The translations under genes were made by a program, and so were the position numbers. A stretch of 24,244 bases of DNA from an uncultured Lachnospiraceae bacterium (GTDB lineage: Bacteria > Bacillota > Clostridia > Lachnospirales > Lachnospiraceae). Shown here one piece after another: positions 1 through 7,236 of the stretch; the first letter of the stretch is position 1, and each line of letters opens with the position of its first letter. Where the stretch lies: contig CAKRPI010000021.1 in assembly GCA_934376945.1 (NCBI GenBank), positions 1 through 24,244 of the forward strand, given 5' to 3'. Below the pieces are notes generated by a model, which was not told where the DNA came from, did no database searches, and was given only the letters and a program-made list of their open reading frames with translations.

Positions 1-1404
1 CGTGAGCCGTCCCTCGGACCGGTATTCGGCGTTAAGGGCGGAGCTGCAGGCGGCGGATATGCACAGGTTGTTCCGATGGAGGATATCAACCTTCACTTTA
101 CCGGTGACTTCCATGCGATCGGCGCAGCAAACAACCTGCTCGCAGCAATGATCGACAACCATATCTACCAGGGAAATGAGCTGAACATCGACCCGAGAAA
201 GATCACCTGGAGAAGATGTGTGGATATGAATGACCGTCAGCTCCGTTTCGTTGTAGACGGACTTGGCGGAAAGACAAACGGTATGCCAAGAGAGGATGGA
301 TACGATATCACCGTAGCATCCGAGATCATGGCAGTTCTGTGTCTGGCAAGTGATATCACAGACCTGAAAAAGCGTCTTTCCAGAATCATTATCGGATATA
401 CATACGGAAAAGTGGCAGAGCAGAAGCCGGTAACGGCAGGCGATCTTCATGCAGAGGGTGCAATGTGTGCACTTCTGAAGGATGCCCTGAAGCCGAACCT
501 GGTTCAGACACTGGAGCATGTACCGGCAATCGTACATGGTGGACCGTTCGCAAATATCGCACATGGCTGCAACTCCGTTATTGCAACAAAGATGGCGTTA
601 AAGCTTGGTGATTATGCAATCACAGAGGCAGGCTTTGGTGCAGACCTCGGTGCAGAGAAGTTCCTGGATATCAAGTGCCGTATGGCAGGCCTGAAGCCGA
701 GCGCAGTTGTAATCGTAGCAACGGTACGTGCCCTGAAGTACAACGGCGGTGTTGCAAAGGCTGACCTGAACAACGAGAACATCGAGGCACTGGAGAAGGG
801 TATCCCGAACCTGCTGAAGCATGTTTCCAACATTAAGAATGTATACAAGCTTCCGTGCGTGGTAGCAATCAATGCATTCCCGACCGATACGAAGGCAGAG
901 CTTGATTTTGTGGAAGCAAAATGCAAGGAGCTTGGTGTAAACGTTGCACTGTCTGAGGTATGGGCAAAAGGCGGCGAAGGCGGAATCAAGCTGGCAGAGG
1001 AAGTAATTCGTCTTTGCGAGGAGCCGAACGATTTCACTTACAGCTATGAGCTGGAAGGCACAATTGAAGAGAAGATCAATCATATCGTACAGAAGATCTA
1101 CGGCGGAAAGAAAGCAGTCCTGACTGCAAATGCACAGAAGCAGGCAAAGCAGCTTGAGGCAATGGGCTATGGAAACTGCCCGATCTGTATGGCGAAGACA
1201 CAGTACTCTCTGACCGATGATCAGACGAAGCTCGGAGCACCGACTGATTTTGAGATCACCGTACGTAACCTCAAGATCTCTGCAGGTGCAGGCTTTATCG
1301 TAGCACTGACCGGAGAGATCATGACGATGCCGGGTCTGCCGAAGCGTCCGGCTGCAGAGCGTATCGATGTGGATGAGACCGGAAAGATCTCCGGCTTGTT
1401 CTGA
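1..1404 (+). CDS. fhs: Formate--tetrahydrofolate ligase, 5' truncated by window edge
   Basis: This cytoplasmic enzyme joins formate to tetrahydrofolate with ATP to give 10-formyl-THF, the entry step of the folate C1 (Wood-Ljungdahl methyl) branch. The frame is open from base 1 and 467 residues are visible. The family is usually about 556 residues, so roughly the first 90, including the ATP-binding P-loop, lie outside the window. The first visible residues, [22 protein letters not shown], lead into the very conserved [12 protein letters not shown], followed by [17 protein letters not shown]; all are hallmark formyl-THF synthetase motifs. The C-terminus ([24 protein letters not shown]) is complete and family-like. 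The methionine at 76 lies inside the conserved region and is not the true start. fchA-like and folD genes follow on the same strand. The identification is very secure. Confidence 0.98.
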   Translation, partial: REPSLGPVFGVKGGAAGGGYAQVVPMEDINLHFTGDFHAIGAANNLLAAMIDNHIYQGNELNIDPRKITWRRCVDMNDRQLRFVVDGLGGKTNGMPREDGYDITVASEIMAVLCLASDITDLKKRLSRIIIGYTYGKVAEQKPVTAGDLHAEGAMCALLKDALKPNLVQTLEHVPAIVHGGPFANIAHGCNSVIATKMALKLGDYAITEAGFGADLGAEKFLDIKCRMAGLKPSAVVIVATVRALKYNGGVAKADLNNENIEALEKGIPNLLKHVSNIKNVYKLPCVVAINAFPTDTKAELDFVEAKCKELGVNVALSEVWAKGGEGGIKLAEEVIRLCEEPNDFTYSYELEGTIEEKINHIVQKIYGGKKAVLTANAQKQAKQLEAMGYGNCPICMAKTQYSLTDDQTKLGAPTDFEITVRNLKISAGAGFIVALTGEIMTMPGLPKRPAAERIDVDETGKISGLF

Positions 1405-1471
1405 TTTCTGATCATAGAATATCCGGATAGGACAGACTGAAAAGAAAAAAGATATCTTCAGATAATGCCTG

Positions 1472-1511
1472 AAAAGACGTGCGGAAGCTGTGGCATTTCG
1501 CACGTCTTTTT
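1472..1511 (+). terminator. Intrinsic terminator after fhs
   Basis: A 12-bp perfect stem (AAAAGACGTGCG at 1472-1483 with CGCACGTCTTTT at 1499-1510) encloses a 15-nt loop and ends in five T's. It lies 68 nt past the fhs stop and 54 nt before the next start codon. It should stop or attenuate transcription between fhs and the fchA-like gene. I saw no convincing promoter in the short stretch after it, so some read-through is likely. Confidence 0.8.
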
Positions 1512-1564
1512 ACAGAACAGAATATAAAATAGTCACAGACAGAAGGATCAAGGAGGATACAAAC

Positions 1565-2194
1565 ATGGGATTTTCAACAGTACCATGCAATGAATTTGTG
1601 GAAGTGCTTGCTTCTAAGGCGCCGGTACCGGGTGGCGGAGGTGCATCTGCCTTAGTAGGTGCGATCGGTACTGCTCTTGGCAACATGGTCGGCAGCCTGA
1701 CCGTTGGCAAAAAGAAATATGCGGACGTAGAGGAAGAAATGTATGAGCTGAAAGCAAAATGCGATAAGCTTCAGGCAGATCTTCTTCATCTGATTGAGCG
1801 CGATGCAGAAGTATTTGAGCCGCTTTCCAAAGCGTACGGTATGCCGCGCGCAACAGAGGAAGAGAAGGCAGAAAAAGCGCGTGTGATGGAGATCGTTCTG
1901 AAGGATGCATGCTCCGTACCGATGGAAATTATGGAAAAATGCTGTGAAGCGATTGACCTGATTAAGGAGTTTGCAGCGAAAGGATCTGCACTTGCAATCA
2001 GTGATGCGGGTGTAGGCGCAGCATTCTGTAAAGCAGCGCTCCAGGGAGCCAGTCTGAACGTATATATTAATACAAAGTCCATGGCAGACAAAGAGTATGC
2101 AGCAGGACTGAATGAGAAGGCAGATGCAATGCTGGAAAAATATGTTCCGATGGCAGAGGAAATTTTCCAGAGTGTACTTGGAAGACTGAAATAA
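1565..2194 (+). CDS. fchA: Formiminotransferase-cyclodeaminase family protein (FchA-type; probable methenyl-THF cyclohydrolase)
   Basis: The 209-residue product is the stand-alone cyclodeaminase module of the formiminotransferase-cyclodeaminase family. The N-terminal signature PVPGGGGASALVGAIGTALGNMV (about residues 19-41) is typical of that fold, followed by the usual all-helical body. There is no glutamate formiminotransferase domain and no histidine-degradation gene nearby. The start at 1565 is chosen because AGGAGG lies at 1551-1556; a longer upstream frame would run through the terminator. The gene sits between fhs and folD. Members of this family convert 5-formimino-THF to methenyl-THF, and in some clostridia the protein serves as methenyl-THF cyclohydrolase. 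That role is favoured here because the neighbouring FolD lacks cyclohydrolase residues. Family assignment is secure; the exact reaction is inferred. Confidence 0.92.
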   Translation: MGFSTVPCNEFVEVLASKAPVPGGGGASALVGAIGTALGNMVGSLTVGKKKYADVEEEMYELKAKCDKLQADLLHLIERDAEVFEPLSKAYGMPRATEEEKAEKARVMEIVLKDACSVPMEIMEKCCEAIDLIKEFAAKGSALAISDAGVGAAFCKAALQGASLNVYINTKSMADKEYAAGLNEKADAMLEKYVPMAEEIFQSVLGRLK

Positions 2195-2227
2195 GCACGT
2201 TAGCTGATACAAAAAGGAGATAAGATC

Positions 2228-3082
2228 ATGGCAAAACAGTTACTTGGAAAAGAAGTTACAGCAGCACTTAACGAGCGCATCAAGGCAAAGGTTGCTGAGC
2301 TGGAAGCAAAAGGAGTAAAGCCAACACTTGGAATTATTCGTGTAGGTGAAAATGAAAGCGATATTTCCTATGAAAGAGGAGCTACAAAGCGTTGTGAAAC
2401 TCTTGGTGTTGCATGTGAGAAGATTCTTCTTCCGGCAGATGTTACGCAGGAGGAGCTGCTGAAGGTTATCGATGATGTAAATAAAAATGATGCAATCCAC
2501 GGAGTACTGTTATTCCGTCCGCTTCCGAAGCATTTAAATCAGAGTGTGATTGAGAATGCACTGGATCCGGCAAAGGACGTAGACTGTATGACAGATGGTT
2601 CCATGTCCGGCGTATTCACCGGAAAACCGATTGGATTTCCGCCGTGTACACCGCAGGCATGTATGGAGATTCTGGATCATTACGGAATTGACTGTACAGG
2701 TAAAAAAGCAGTTGTTATCGGCCGCAGCCTTGTTGTAGGCAAACCGGCTGCAATGATGTTAATTAAGAAAAATGCAACCGTTACCGTATGCCATACAAAG
2801 ACGGTTGATATGCCGTCAGTGGCAAGAGAGGCAGATATCATTATCGTTGCAGCTGGCCGTGCCGGTGTAGTCGGTGCTGAGTATGTAAAGCCGGGTCAGA
2901 CGGTAATTGATGTCGGAATCAACGTAAATGCAGAGGGCAAACTTTGCGGAGACGTAGATTACGCAGCAGTAGAGCCGATCGTAGATGCGATTACTCCGGT
3001 ACCGGGCGGCGTTGGAAGCGTTACCACATCTGTTCTGGTAAGTCATGTAGTAGATGCAGCTGCAAAGAAGGCAGGACTGTAA
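2228..3082 (+). CDS. folD: Methylene-THF dehydrogenase of the FolD family, probably lacking cyclohydrolase activity
   Basis: This 284-residue cytoplasmic enzyme oxidises 5,10-methylene-THF to methenyl-THF with NAD(P). Visible FolD landmarks are PPCTPQACMEIL (about 138-149), the Rossmann segment VIGRSLVVGKPAAMM, and TPVPGGVGSVTTSVL near the C-terminus, a variant of the usual PGGVGPMT. In ordinary bifunctional FolD a lysine four residues after the substrate-site tyrosine and a glutamine in VQLPLP drive the cyclohydrolase step. Here the tyrosine is Y48 and position +4 is A52, and the VQLPLP segment reads LFRPLP with F96 in place of the glutamine. The aspartate of DVD (D119) is kept. I infer a dehydrogenase-only protein that works with FchA. 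The start has AAGGAGA upstream and lies 33 nt after the fchA stop, so the two are cotranscribed. Confidence 0.95.
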   Translation: MAKQLLGKEVTAALNERIKAKVAELEAKGVKPTLGIIRVGENESDISYERGATKRCETLGVACEKILLPADVTQEELLKVIDDVNKNDAIHGVLLFRPLPKHLNQSVIENALDPAKDVDCMTDGSMSGVFTGKPIGFPPCTPQACMEILDHYGIDCTGKKAVVIGRSLVVGKPAAMMLIKKNATVTVCHTKTVDMPSVAREADIIIVAAGRAGVVGAEYVKPGQTVIDVGINVNAEGKLCGDVDYAAVEPIVDAITPVPGGVGSVTTSVLVSHVVDAAAKKAGL

Positions 3083-3135
3083 AATACGCTCAGTTCGGAG
3101 ACTTTCGGGCAGGTATATAAATAATTAAGAATAAG

Positions 3136-3167
3136 AAAAGGATGCCGTTCTTTACGGTATCCTTTTT
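3136..3167 (+). terminator. Intrinsic terminator after folD
   Basis: A 12-bp stem with one G-T wobble (AAAAGGATGCCG at 3136-3147, CGGTATCCTTTT at 3155-3166) has a 7-nt loop and ends in a run of five T's. It closes the folate gene group 53 nt after the folD stop. Confidence 0.9.
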
Positions 3168-3187
3168 CTGTGTTATAAATGAAGTAA

Positions 3188-3197
3188 GTACTAGTAC
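3188..3197. repeat. 10-bp perfect palindrome upstream of the secreted-protein gene
   Basis: GTACTAGTAC is its own reverse complement and sits 4 nt upstream of a TTGACA hexamer (3202-3207) that could be a -35 element. The matching -10 is poor (the region around 3225-3236 reads ACCAATAAGTTA). The palindrome could be an operator for the gene at 3311, but a 10-bp palindrome can occur by chance. Confidence 0.3.
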
Positions 3198-3241
3198 ATC
3201 GTTGACATTTCGCCAAATAATCAGACCAATAAGTTATTTAA

Positions 3242-3287
3242 ATGTACTCTCACAAACGCAAGTGCAGGAAAGATTCTGAGAGTACAT
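3242..3287 (+). promoter_or_regulatory. Leader hairpin upstream of secreted DUF3298/YARHG gene
   Basis: An 11-bp perfect inverted repeat (ATGTACTCTCA at 3242-3252, TGAGAGTACAT at 3277-3287) flanks a 24-nt loop. It ends 12 nt before the Shine-Dalgarno sequence GGAGGA (3299-3304) of the next gene and is not followed by a T-run, so it is not a terminator. It may fold in the 5' leader of that mRNA or act as a DNA operator. No known riboswitch motif was recognised. Confidence 0.45.
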
Positions 3288-3310
3288 ATAAAAAAAATGG
3301 AGGAAGAAGT

Positions 3311-4549
3311 ATGAAAAATCGAGAAGTCAGAAAACGAAATAAGAGAATCGAATTTGCTTTATGTTTTGGAACTGCGATGTTTTTTGCGCTGATACCGGCA
3401 TCGGAAAAAAGAAATGAATTTTATGTGGAGGCTGCGGATACCTTTGATACAAAAATATATATAGAAACTGATGAGAGCGGAATCTCACCGTACACCGTAT
3501 CAACACAAACAATTGAAGGCGAGTACAGCAGTGTAGAGTATCCGGTGATTGAGATGGCAGATGGAAGCAGTTCGGATGTAATTGACGGGATTAATCTTGA
3601 GTTCCAGAAGGATGCTGCAAAAAAGCAGAGCGAACAGGAGACCTCAATAAAAGAACAGTATGAGGAAGTCAGTCAGTATGATGCGGATGTTCAGATGGCA
3701 TACGATGTGGAGTGCGTGCAGATTTATATCAGCGGAAGCATTTATTCCGTGCAGATGTACGATTACAGCTATCTGGGCGGTGCGCATGGGTACGGATACG
3801 ATGTGGGATACAATTATGACCTTCTTACCGGAAAAGAATTAACAATGGCAGAATTGCTCGGATGTGACGATGCGGCAGCACAGGAGGCTGTGGTAGCAGC
3901 GTATCGTAAAAATATTATTGGCCAGGTGGAAAATATTACGGAAGAAAGTATTCGTGGGGCGTTTGATTCTATGGAGTACTGGATGGCAGAGGATGGAATG
4001 CATGTAAGTATTCCGACATACTGTGTAGCATCGTATGCCGCAGGTCCTCAGGAGGTAACTGTAACAATTGCAGATGTAACGGGCAGTACGCAGAATGCAG
4101 AAACACCATCAGCAGGGATTGATTCTGATTATGATCACAATGCAGAGCAGCCGCCTTCAGACAATGGACAGGGTGAAACGATTACGGTAATTGCGGGAAT
4201 TCAGGCGAATGCTTCAGATTTTATCCTGCCATACAGCAGTGAGCGTGCTTTGACGGACACGGATCTGATGCAGCTGGAAGGGGCTAGTGTGGATGAAGAG
4301 CATTATCGGTCACAGCTTGCGATCAATGAAATACTTGCAAGATACGGTTATGTATTCCATCCGGAAAATGGTGGCGCTTCAAAAGAAGCATACGACCAGT
4401 TTGAGGGTAAAGCATGGTATGAGGCGGCAAAGGCTTACTGTCCGTCTACGTCAGCAAATGAAATGCTGTATACGTATATAACAGAGCTTGAGCTTTCGAA
4501 TATTAATGTGATCTGTGAATGGCAGAAGGCACATAACTGCTATTATTAG
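3311..4549 (+). CDS. Secreted or membrane-anchored DUF3298/YARHG-type protein
   Basis: The 412-residue product starts with a basic stretch (KNREVRKRNKR) and a hydrophobic segment (about 14-30), like a signal peptide or anchor; VEAAD near residue 42 is a possible cleavage site. The start at 3311 has GGAGGA at 3299-3304; an upstream in-frame ATG at 3242 lies inside the leader hairpin and lacks a site. Residues about 75-255 resemble a DUF3298/RsiV-like extracellular domain, including the YLGGAHGYGY motif at 154-163. A Thr/Asp/Glu/Pro-rich linker (about 258-290) follows. Residues about 305-405 resemble a YARHG domain: LPYSSERALTDTDL, then INEILARYGYVFHP, then a WY pair and a Leu-rich end. The molecular function of both domain types is poorly known. 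It appears monocistronic. Domain assignments are from memory of the motifs. Confidence 0.8.
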   Translation: MKNREVRKRNKRIEFALCFGTAMFFALIPASEKRNEFYVEAADTFDTKIYIETDESGISPYTVSTQTIEGEYSSVEYPVIEMADGSSSDVIDGINLEFQKDAAKKQSEQETSIKEQYEEVSQYDADVQMAYDVECVQIYISGSIYSVQMYDYSYLGGAHGYGYDVGYNYDLLTGKELTMAELLGCDDAAAQEAVVAAYRKNIIGQVENITEESIRGAFDSMEYWMAEDGMHVSIPTYCVASYAAGPQEVTVTIADVTGSTQNAETPSAGIDSDYDHNAEQPPSDNGQGETITVIAGIQANASDFILPYSSERALTDTDLMQLEGASVDEEHYRSQLAINEILARYGYVFHPENGGASKEAYDQFEGKAWYEAAKAYCPSTSANEMLYTYITELELSNINVICEWQKAHNCYY

Positions 4550-4792
4550 AATGGAGCATTTATTGCCGGAAGGGTTCATTGCTGTTTATAAAGAAAAAAT
4601 AAACAAAATCTAAACACATAATAAAATAACAAAAATTTTTCTCAAAAATAAGAAAAATTTTGAAAAAGAAGAGAAAACTACAGTCTGAAGAAAAACAGAT
4701 AAAAAATACCAGAGGGAAATTAACCAAAATTATCTGGGAAAAATACCAAAAAAATAGAAAAAACATCTAAAAACAGCCGAAATCACCAATTC
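4550..4792. other. A-rich, T-poor intergenic stretch with an AT-only hairpin
   Basis: Between the secreted-protein gene and the permease promoter, about 4588-4790 on the + strand is dominated by runs of A separated by short mixed segments. An 11-bp inverted repeat (AAAATTTTTCT at 4632-4642, AGAAAAATTTT at 4651-4661) lies within it, but it is almost pure A/T and lacks a U-tract exit, so it is at best a weak terminator. Repeated A-tracts suggest intrinsically curved DNA upstream of the promoter at 4793. I see no gene here; the Phe-rich reverse frame is a composition artefact. Confidence 0.5.
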
Positions 4793-4820
4793 TTGACAGA
4801 ATTAAAAATAAGAATATATT
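4793..4820 (+). promoter_or_regulatory. Sigma-A type promoter for the permease operon
   Basis: TTGACA (4793-4798) is followed after 16 nt by TATATT (4815-4820). It lies 80 nt before the permease start, with an A-rich region upstream that could act as an UP element. Confidence 0.7.
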
Positions 4821-4900
4821 AGTTATGTTATGAGCAAAAGGCGATACAGATTACGGATATTTGTTTTGCCGGGAGCGAGAAGAGACGAAGGAGGAAGGTT

Positions 4901-6256
4901 ATGTTTGCACAGATTTTGGCTGTAGTCCTGTTTTTGCTGATGTTTATTCTTATCATCACAGAAAAATGGGAGCGGCACATTATTACGCTTGGATGTGCGC
5001 TGCTGACCCTTATTCTGGTATTTGGGGTGGGGCTTCGGAGCATGAATGCAGTTACAGAAACGCTTAATCTGAACTGCTTTTTTACACAGGGATTCTGGTA
5101 TACGGGAGGAACATCCTCGGAGGCATCAAGCGGCATCAACTGGGAGACGATTGTTTTCGTGGCCGGAATGATGATCATGGTAGAAGGGATGGCGAGAGTC
5201 GGATTTTTCCGCTGGCTCTGCATGCGGCTTGCCAAACTGGTAAAATACCAGGTAGTACCGCTGTTTCTGACATTTATGCTGCTGTCCTTTGTGCTGGCGA
5301 TGTTTATTGACAGTATTACCGTTATTCTGTTCCTTGCGGCAGTAACAATTGAACTGGCGGAATTGTTAAAATTCAATCCGGTACCAATGATTCTGTCGGA
5401 AATATTCTGCGCAAACCTGGGAGGTTCGGCAACGATGTGCGGTGATCCGCCAAACATCATCATTGGTACATCTCTTGGATTTTCCTTTGCCGATTTCGTG
5501 ACGAATACAGGTGTAATTGCTGTAATTTCTCTGGTACTCGTTGTATGTTATTTCTATTTTGTATTTGGAAAGAAGCTAAAAGAGGCATCTGCTTCAGAGC
5601 TTGATACGACAAGCTTTCCGGATCCGTCGGAAGCAATTACAGATCGTAAAGGATTTATCATCAGCAGCGTGATTTTTGCGTGCGCAGTAGTTATGCTTGT
5701 AACTCACGCGCAGACTGGACTTACGGTTTCCTGCATTGGAGTCGTTATTACAATTGCGACGCTTCTTGCTGCAGGAAAAGAGGCGCTTGGTCTTGTGAAA
5801 AAAATCGACTATAAAACACTTCTGTTTTTTGTGGGACTGTTTGTGGTAGTCGGAGGTCTGGAACAGACCGGTGTGCTCGGAATTCTTGCAGATTTCATCG
5901 GAAAGATCAGTGATGGCAATGCAATGCTGATGATTGCGATTATTGTTGTGATTTCCGCAGTGGCAAGTGCATTTGTAGATAATATTCCGTTTGCGGCAAC
6001 TATGATTCCGATCATCAGTTCATTGTCTGCATCCCAGGGCGTTGCGCTTTCTGTTCTGGCATGGGGGCTTGCAATGGGAACTGATATCGGAGGAAGTGCA
6101 ACCCCGATTGGTGCCTCTGCAAACGTAGTTGGTATTGCAACAGCAGCAAAAGAAGGGTATATTATTAAATGGGGCAAGTATTGCAAGGCGATGGTTCCGG
6201 CTACACTGATCGTTATTGCAGTATCAATTGCCGTAATCTTTGTAAGATATTTTTAA
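4901..6256 (+). CDS. ArsB/NhaD-SLC13 superfamily ion permease
   Basis: A 451-residue integral membrane protein with about ten or more hydrophobic segments, the usual size for this ion transporter superfamily. The motif GGSATMCGDPPNIIIG (about 174-189) in the first half is matched in the second half by DIGGSATPIGASANVVG (about 396-412). Each is preceded by a helix-breaking segment of the FIDSIT / FVDNIPF type (about 135 and 360), giving the inverted two-repeat layout of the family. Members carry dicarboxylates, sulfate, arsenite or exchange Na+/H+. The substrate cannot be read from the sequence, and no arsR or arsC is nearby. AAGGAGG at 4888-4894 fixes the start. It is cotranscribed with the kinase-like gene 13 nt downstream. 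Confidence 0.88.
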   Translation: MFAQILAVVLFLLMFILIITEKWERHIITLGCALLTLILVFGVGLRSMNAVTETLNLNCFFTQGFWYTGGTSSEASSGINWETIVFVAGMMIMVEGMARVGFFRWLCMRLAKLVKYQVVPLFLTFMLLSFVLAMFIDSITVILFLAAVTIELAELLKFNPVPMILSEIFCANLGGSATMCGDPPNIIIGTSLGFSFADFVTNTGVIAVISLVLVVCYFYFVFGKKLKEASASELDTTSFPDPSEAITDRKGFIISSVIFACAVVMLVTHAQTGLTVSCIGVVITIATLLAAGKEALGLVKKIDYKTLLFFVGLFVVVGGLEQTGVLGILADFIGKISDGNAMLMIAIIVVISAVASAFVDNIPFAATMIPIISSLSASQGVALSVLAWGLAMGTDIGGSATPIGASANVVGIATAAKEGYIIKWGKYCKAMVPATLIVIAVSIAVIFVRYF

Positions 6257-6269
6257 GGGGGCGCTGCAT

Positions 6270-6878
6270 ATGACACAGATTATTTTATCAATTGGCCGCG
6301 AATATGGAAGCGGTGGACATGAGATTGCTACAAAGCTGGCAGAAATCTATAAACTTCCGTTGTATGATCATAATATTCTGGATGAGATTGCTGCAAAGAA
6401 AAAGCTGGATGTCAGTACACTGGAAGAATACGACGAGAAGAAACACACGGTATTTCTGAGCCGGACTGTACGGGGAATGACAAATTCACCGGCAAGTAAC
6501 ATTGCAAATCTTCAGTTTAATTTTCTGAGAGAAAAGGCGAGCGCAGGCGAGTCTTTTGTAGTAGTCGGAAGATGCGCGGAGACAAAGCTGAAGGGCATTA
6601 CGGATGGTCTGATCACATTCTTTATTCTTGGTGATAAGGAAGCGAAGATTCAGCGTATTATGAATCTGCACCATATGAATCACCATGATGCAGAGGTGTT
6701 TATTGATGAGAAAGACCGCAGACGTAAGAAGTACCACAACAGTCATTGCGAAATGCACTGGGGGGATTCCAGATGCTATGAGCTTTCCATCAACAGCAGC
6801 AGGCTTGGAATTGATGAGACAGTTCGTATTATGTGTGAGTATATTGATGCACGAAGAGCTGCACTTGAGAAGAAATAA
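6270..6878 (+). CDS. Cytidylate kinase-like family protein
   Basis: This 202-residue protein fits the cytidylate-kinase-like family (Cytidylate_kin2 type). It opens with an IILSIGREYGSGGHEIATKLAE segment whose GREYGSGGH (residues 9-17) replaces the classical Walker A, so the usual GK[ST] lysine is absent. It continues with LPLYDHNILDEIA, and has a basic DRRRKKYHNSHCEMHWGDSRCYELSINSS stretch (about 148-176) typical of the family. The natural substrate of such proteins is generally unknown, and true CMP kinase activity should not be assumed. The ribosome binding site AAGGGGG overlaps the permease stop codon, so the two genes are likely translated from one message. A strong terminator follows. 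Confidence 0.85.
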   Translation: MTQIILSIGREYGSGGHEIATKLAEIYKLPLYDHNILDEIAAKKKLDVSTLEEYDEKKHTVFLSRTVRGMTNSPASNIANLQFNFLREKASAGESFVVVGRCAETKLKGITDGLITFFILGDKEAKIQRIMNLHHMNHHDAEVFIDEKDRRRKKYHNSHCEMHWGDSRCYELSINSSRLGIDETVRIMCEYIDARRAALEKK

Positions 6879-6898
6879 AACAGAATCGGTCAGATGGG

Positions 6899-6938
6899 CT
6901 GCACGGATCCGGGGCGAAAGGGTCTGTGCAGTTTTTTT
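6899..6938 (+). terminator. Intrinsic terminator of the permease/kinase-like operon
   Basis: A 12-bp stem with two wobbles (CTGCACGGATCC at 6899-6910 with GGGTCTGTGCAG at 6920-6931) and loop GGGGCGAAA is followed by seven T's. It begins 20 nt after the stop codon. Confidence 0.95.
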
Positions 6939-6999
6939 GTCAGGTAATTAACTTACACAAAACTATTCTTTGATTACGCATTTTTTTTGTGAAAAATGC

Positions 7000-7028
7000 T
7001 TGACGTAATGGGATATCTATGATAACAT
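7000..7028 (+). promoter_or_regulatory. Sigma-A type promoter of the riboswitch RNA
   Basis: TTGACG (7000-7005) and TAACAT (7023-7028) are separated by 17 nt, predicting initiation near 7035, just ahead of the cobalamin aptamer. An upstream A/T-rich stretch with an eight-T run is present. Confidence 0.65.
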
Positions 7029-7049
7029 TCTTAATGTGTAAATAAGATT

Positions 7050-7236
7050 TGCCGTACGAAGTGAAGATATTCAGAATATTCTATGAATATCTGAGAGGGA
7101 ATCAGGTGAGATGCCTGAGCGGTCCGGCCACTGTATACAGGGAATGAGACTTCTGATGATCCATTGCTTACCCCATAGAGCGAGAAGGAGAAGTCGAGTA
7201 TCGATCTGTAAGTCAGGAAACCTGCTTGGTATGTGA
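7050..7236 (+). promoter_or_regulatory. Cobalamin (B12) riboswitch aptamer
   Basis: The conserved cobalamin aptamer elements occur in the right order. AGGGAATCAGGTGAGATGCC begins at 7096 with its small hairpin TCAGG/CCTGA (7102-7106, 7114-7118). The core GGTCCGGCCACTGTA runs 7121-7135. A CCATTG segment at 7161-7166 stands for the family's GCCACTG. A GACTTCT/AGAAGTC helix pairs 7148-7154 with 7189-7195, and CTGTA at 7206-7210 can pair with TACAG at 7136-7140. The B12 box AAGTCAGGAAACCTGC is at 7210-7225. A weak closing stem CGTAC/GTATG (7053-7057, 7229-7233) and a side hairpin AGATATTCA/TGAATATCT complete it. It should bind a cobalamin. No B12-related gene follows, which is unusual. Outer boundaries are approximate. 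Confidence 0.9.

Noticed and set aside
598..1503. 301-codon reverse-strand open frame
   Set aside because: It lies opposite the conserved fhs coding sequence and the terminator; composition is typical of a codon-bias shadow.
4560..4766. 68-codon Phe-rich reverse frame in the A-rich intergenic region
   Set aside because: It is simply the translation of poly-T-rich DNA; no domain and no ribosome binding site.
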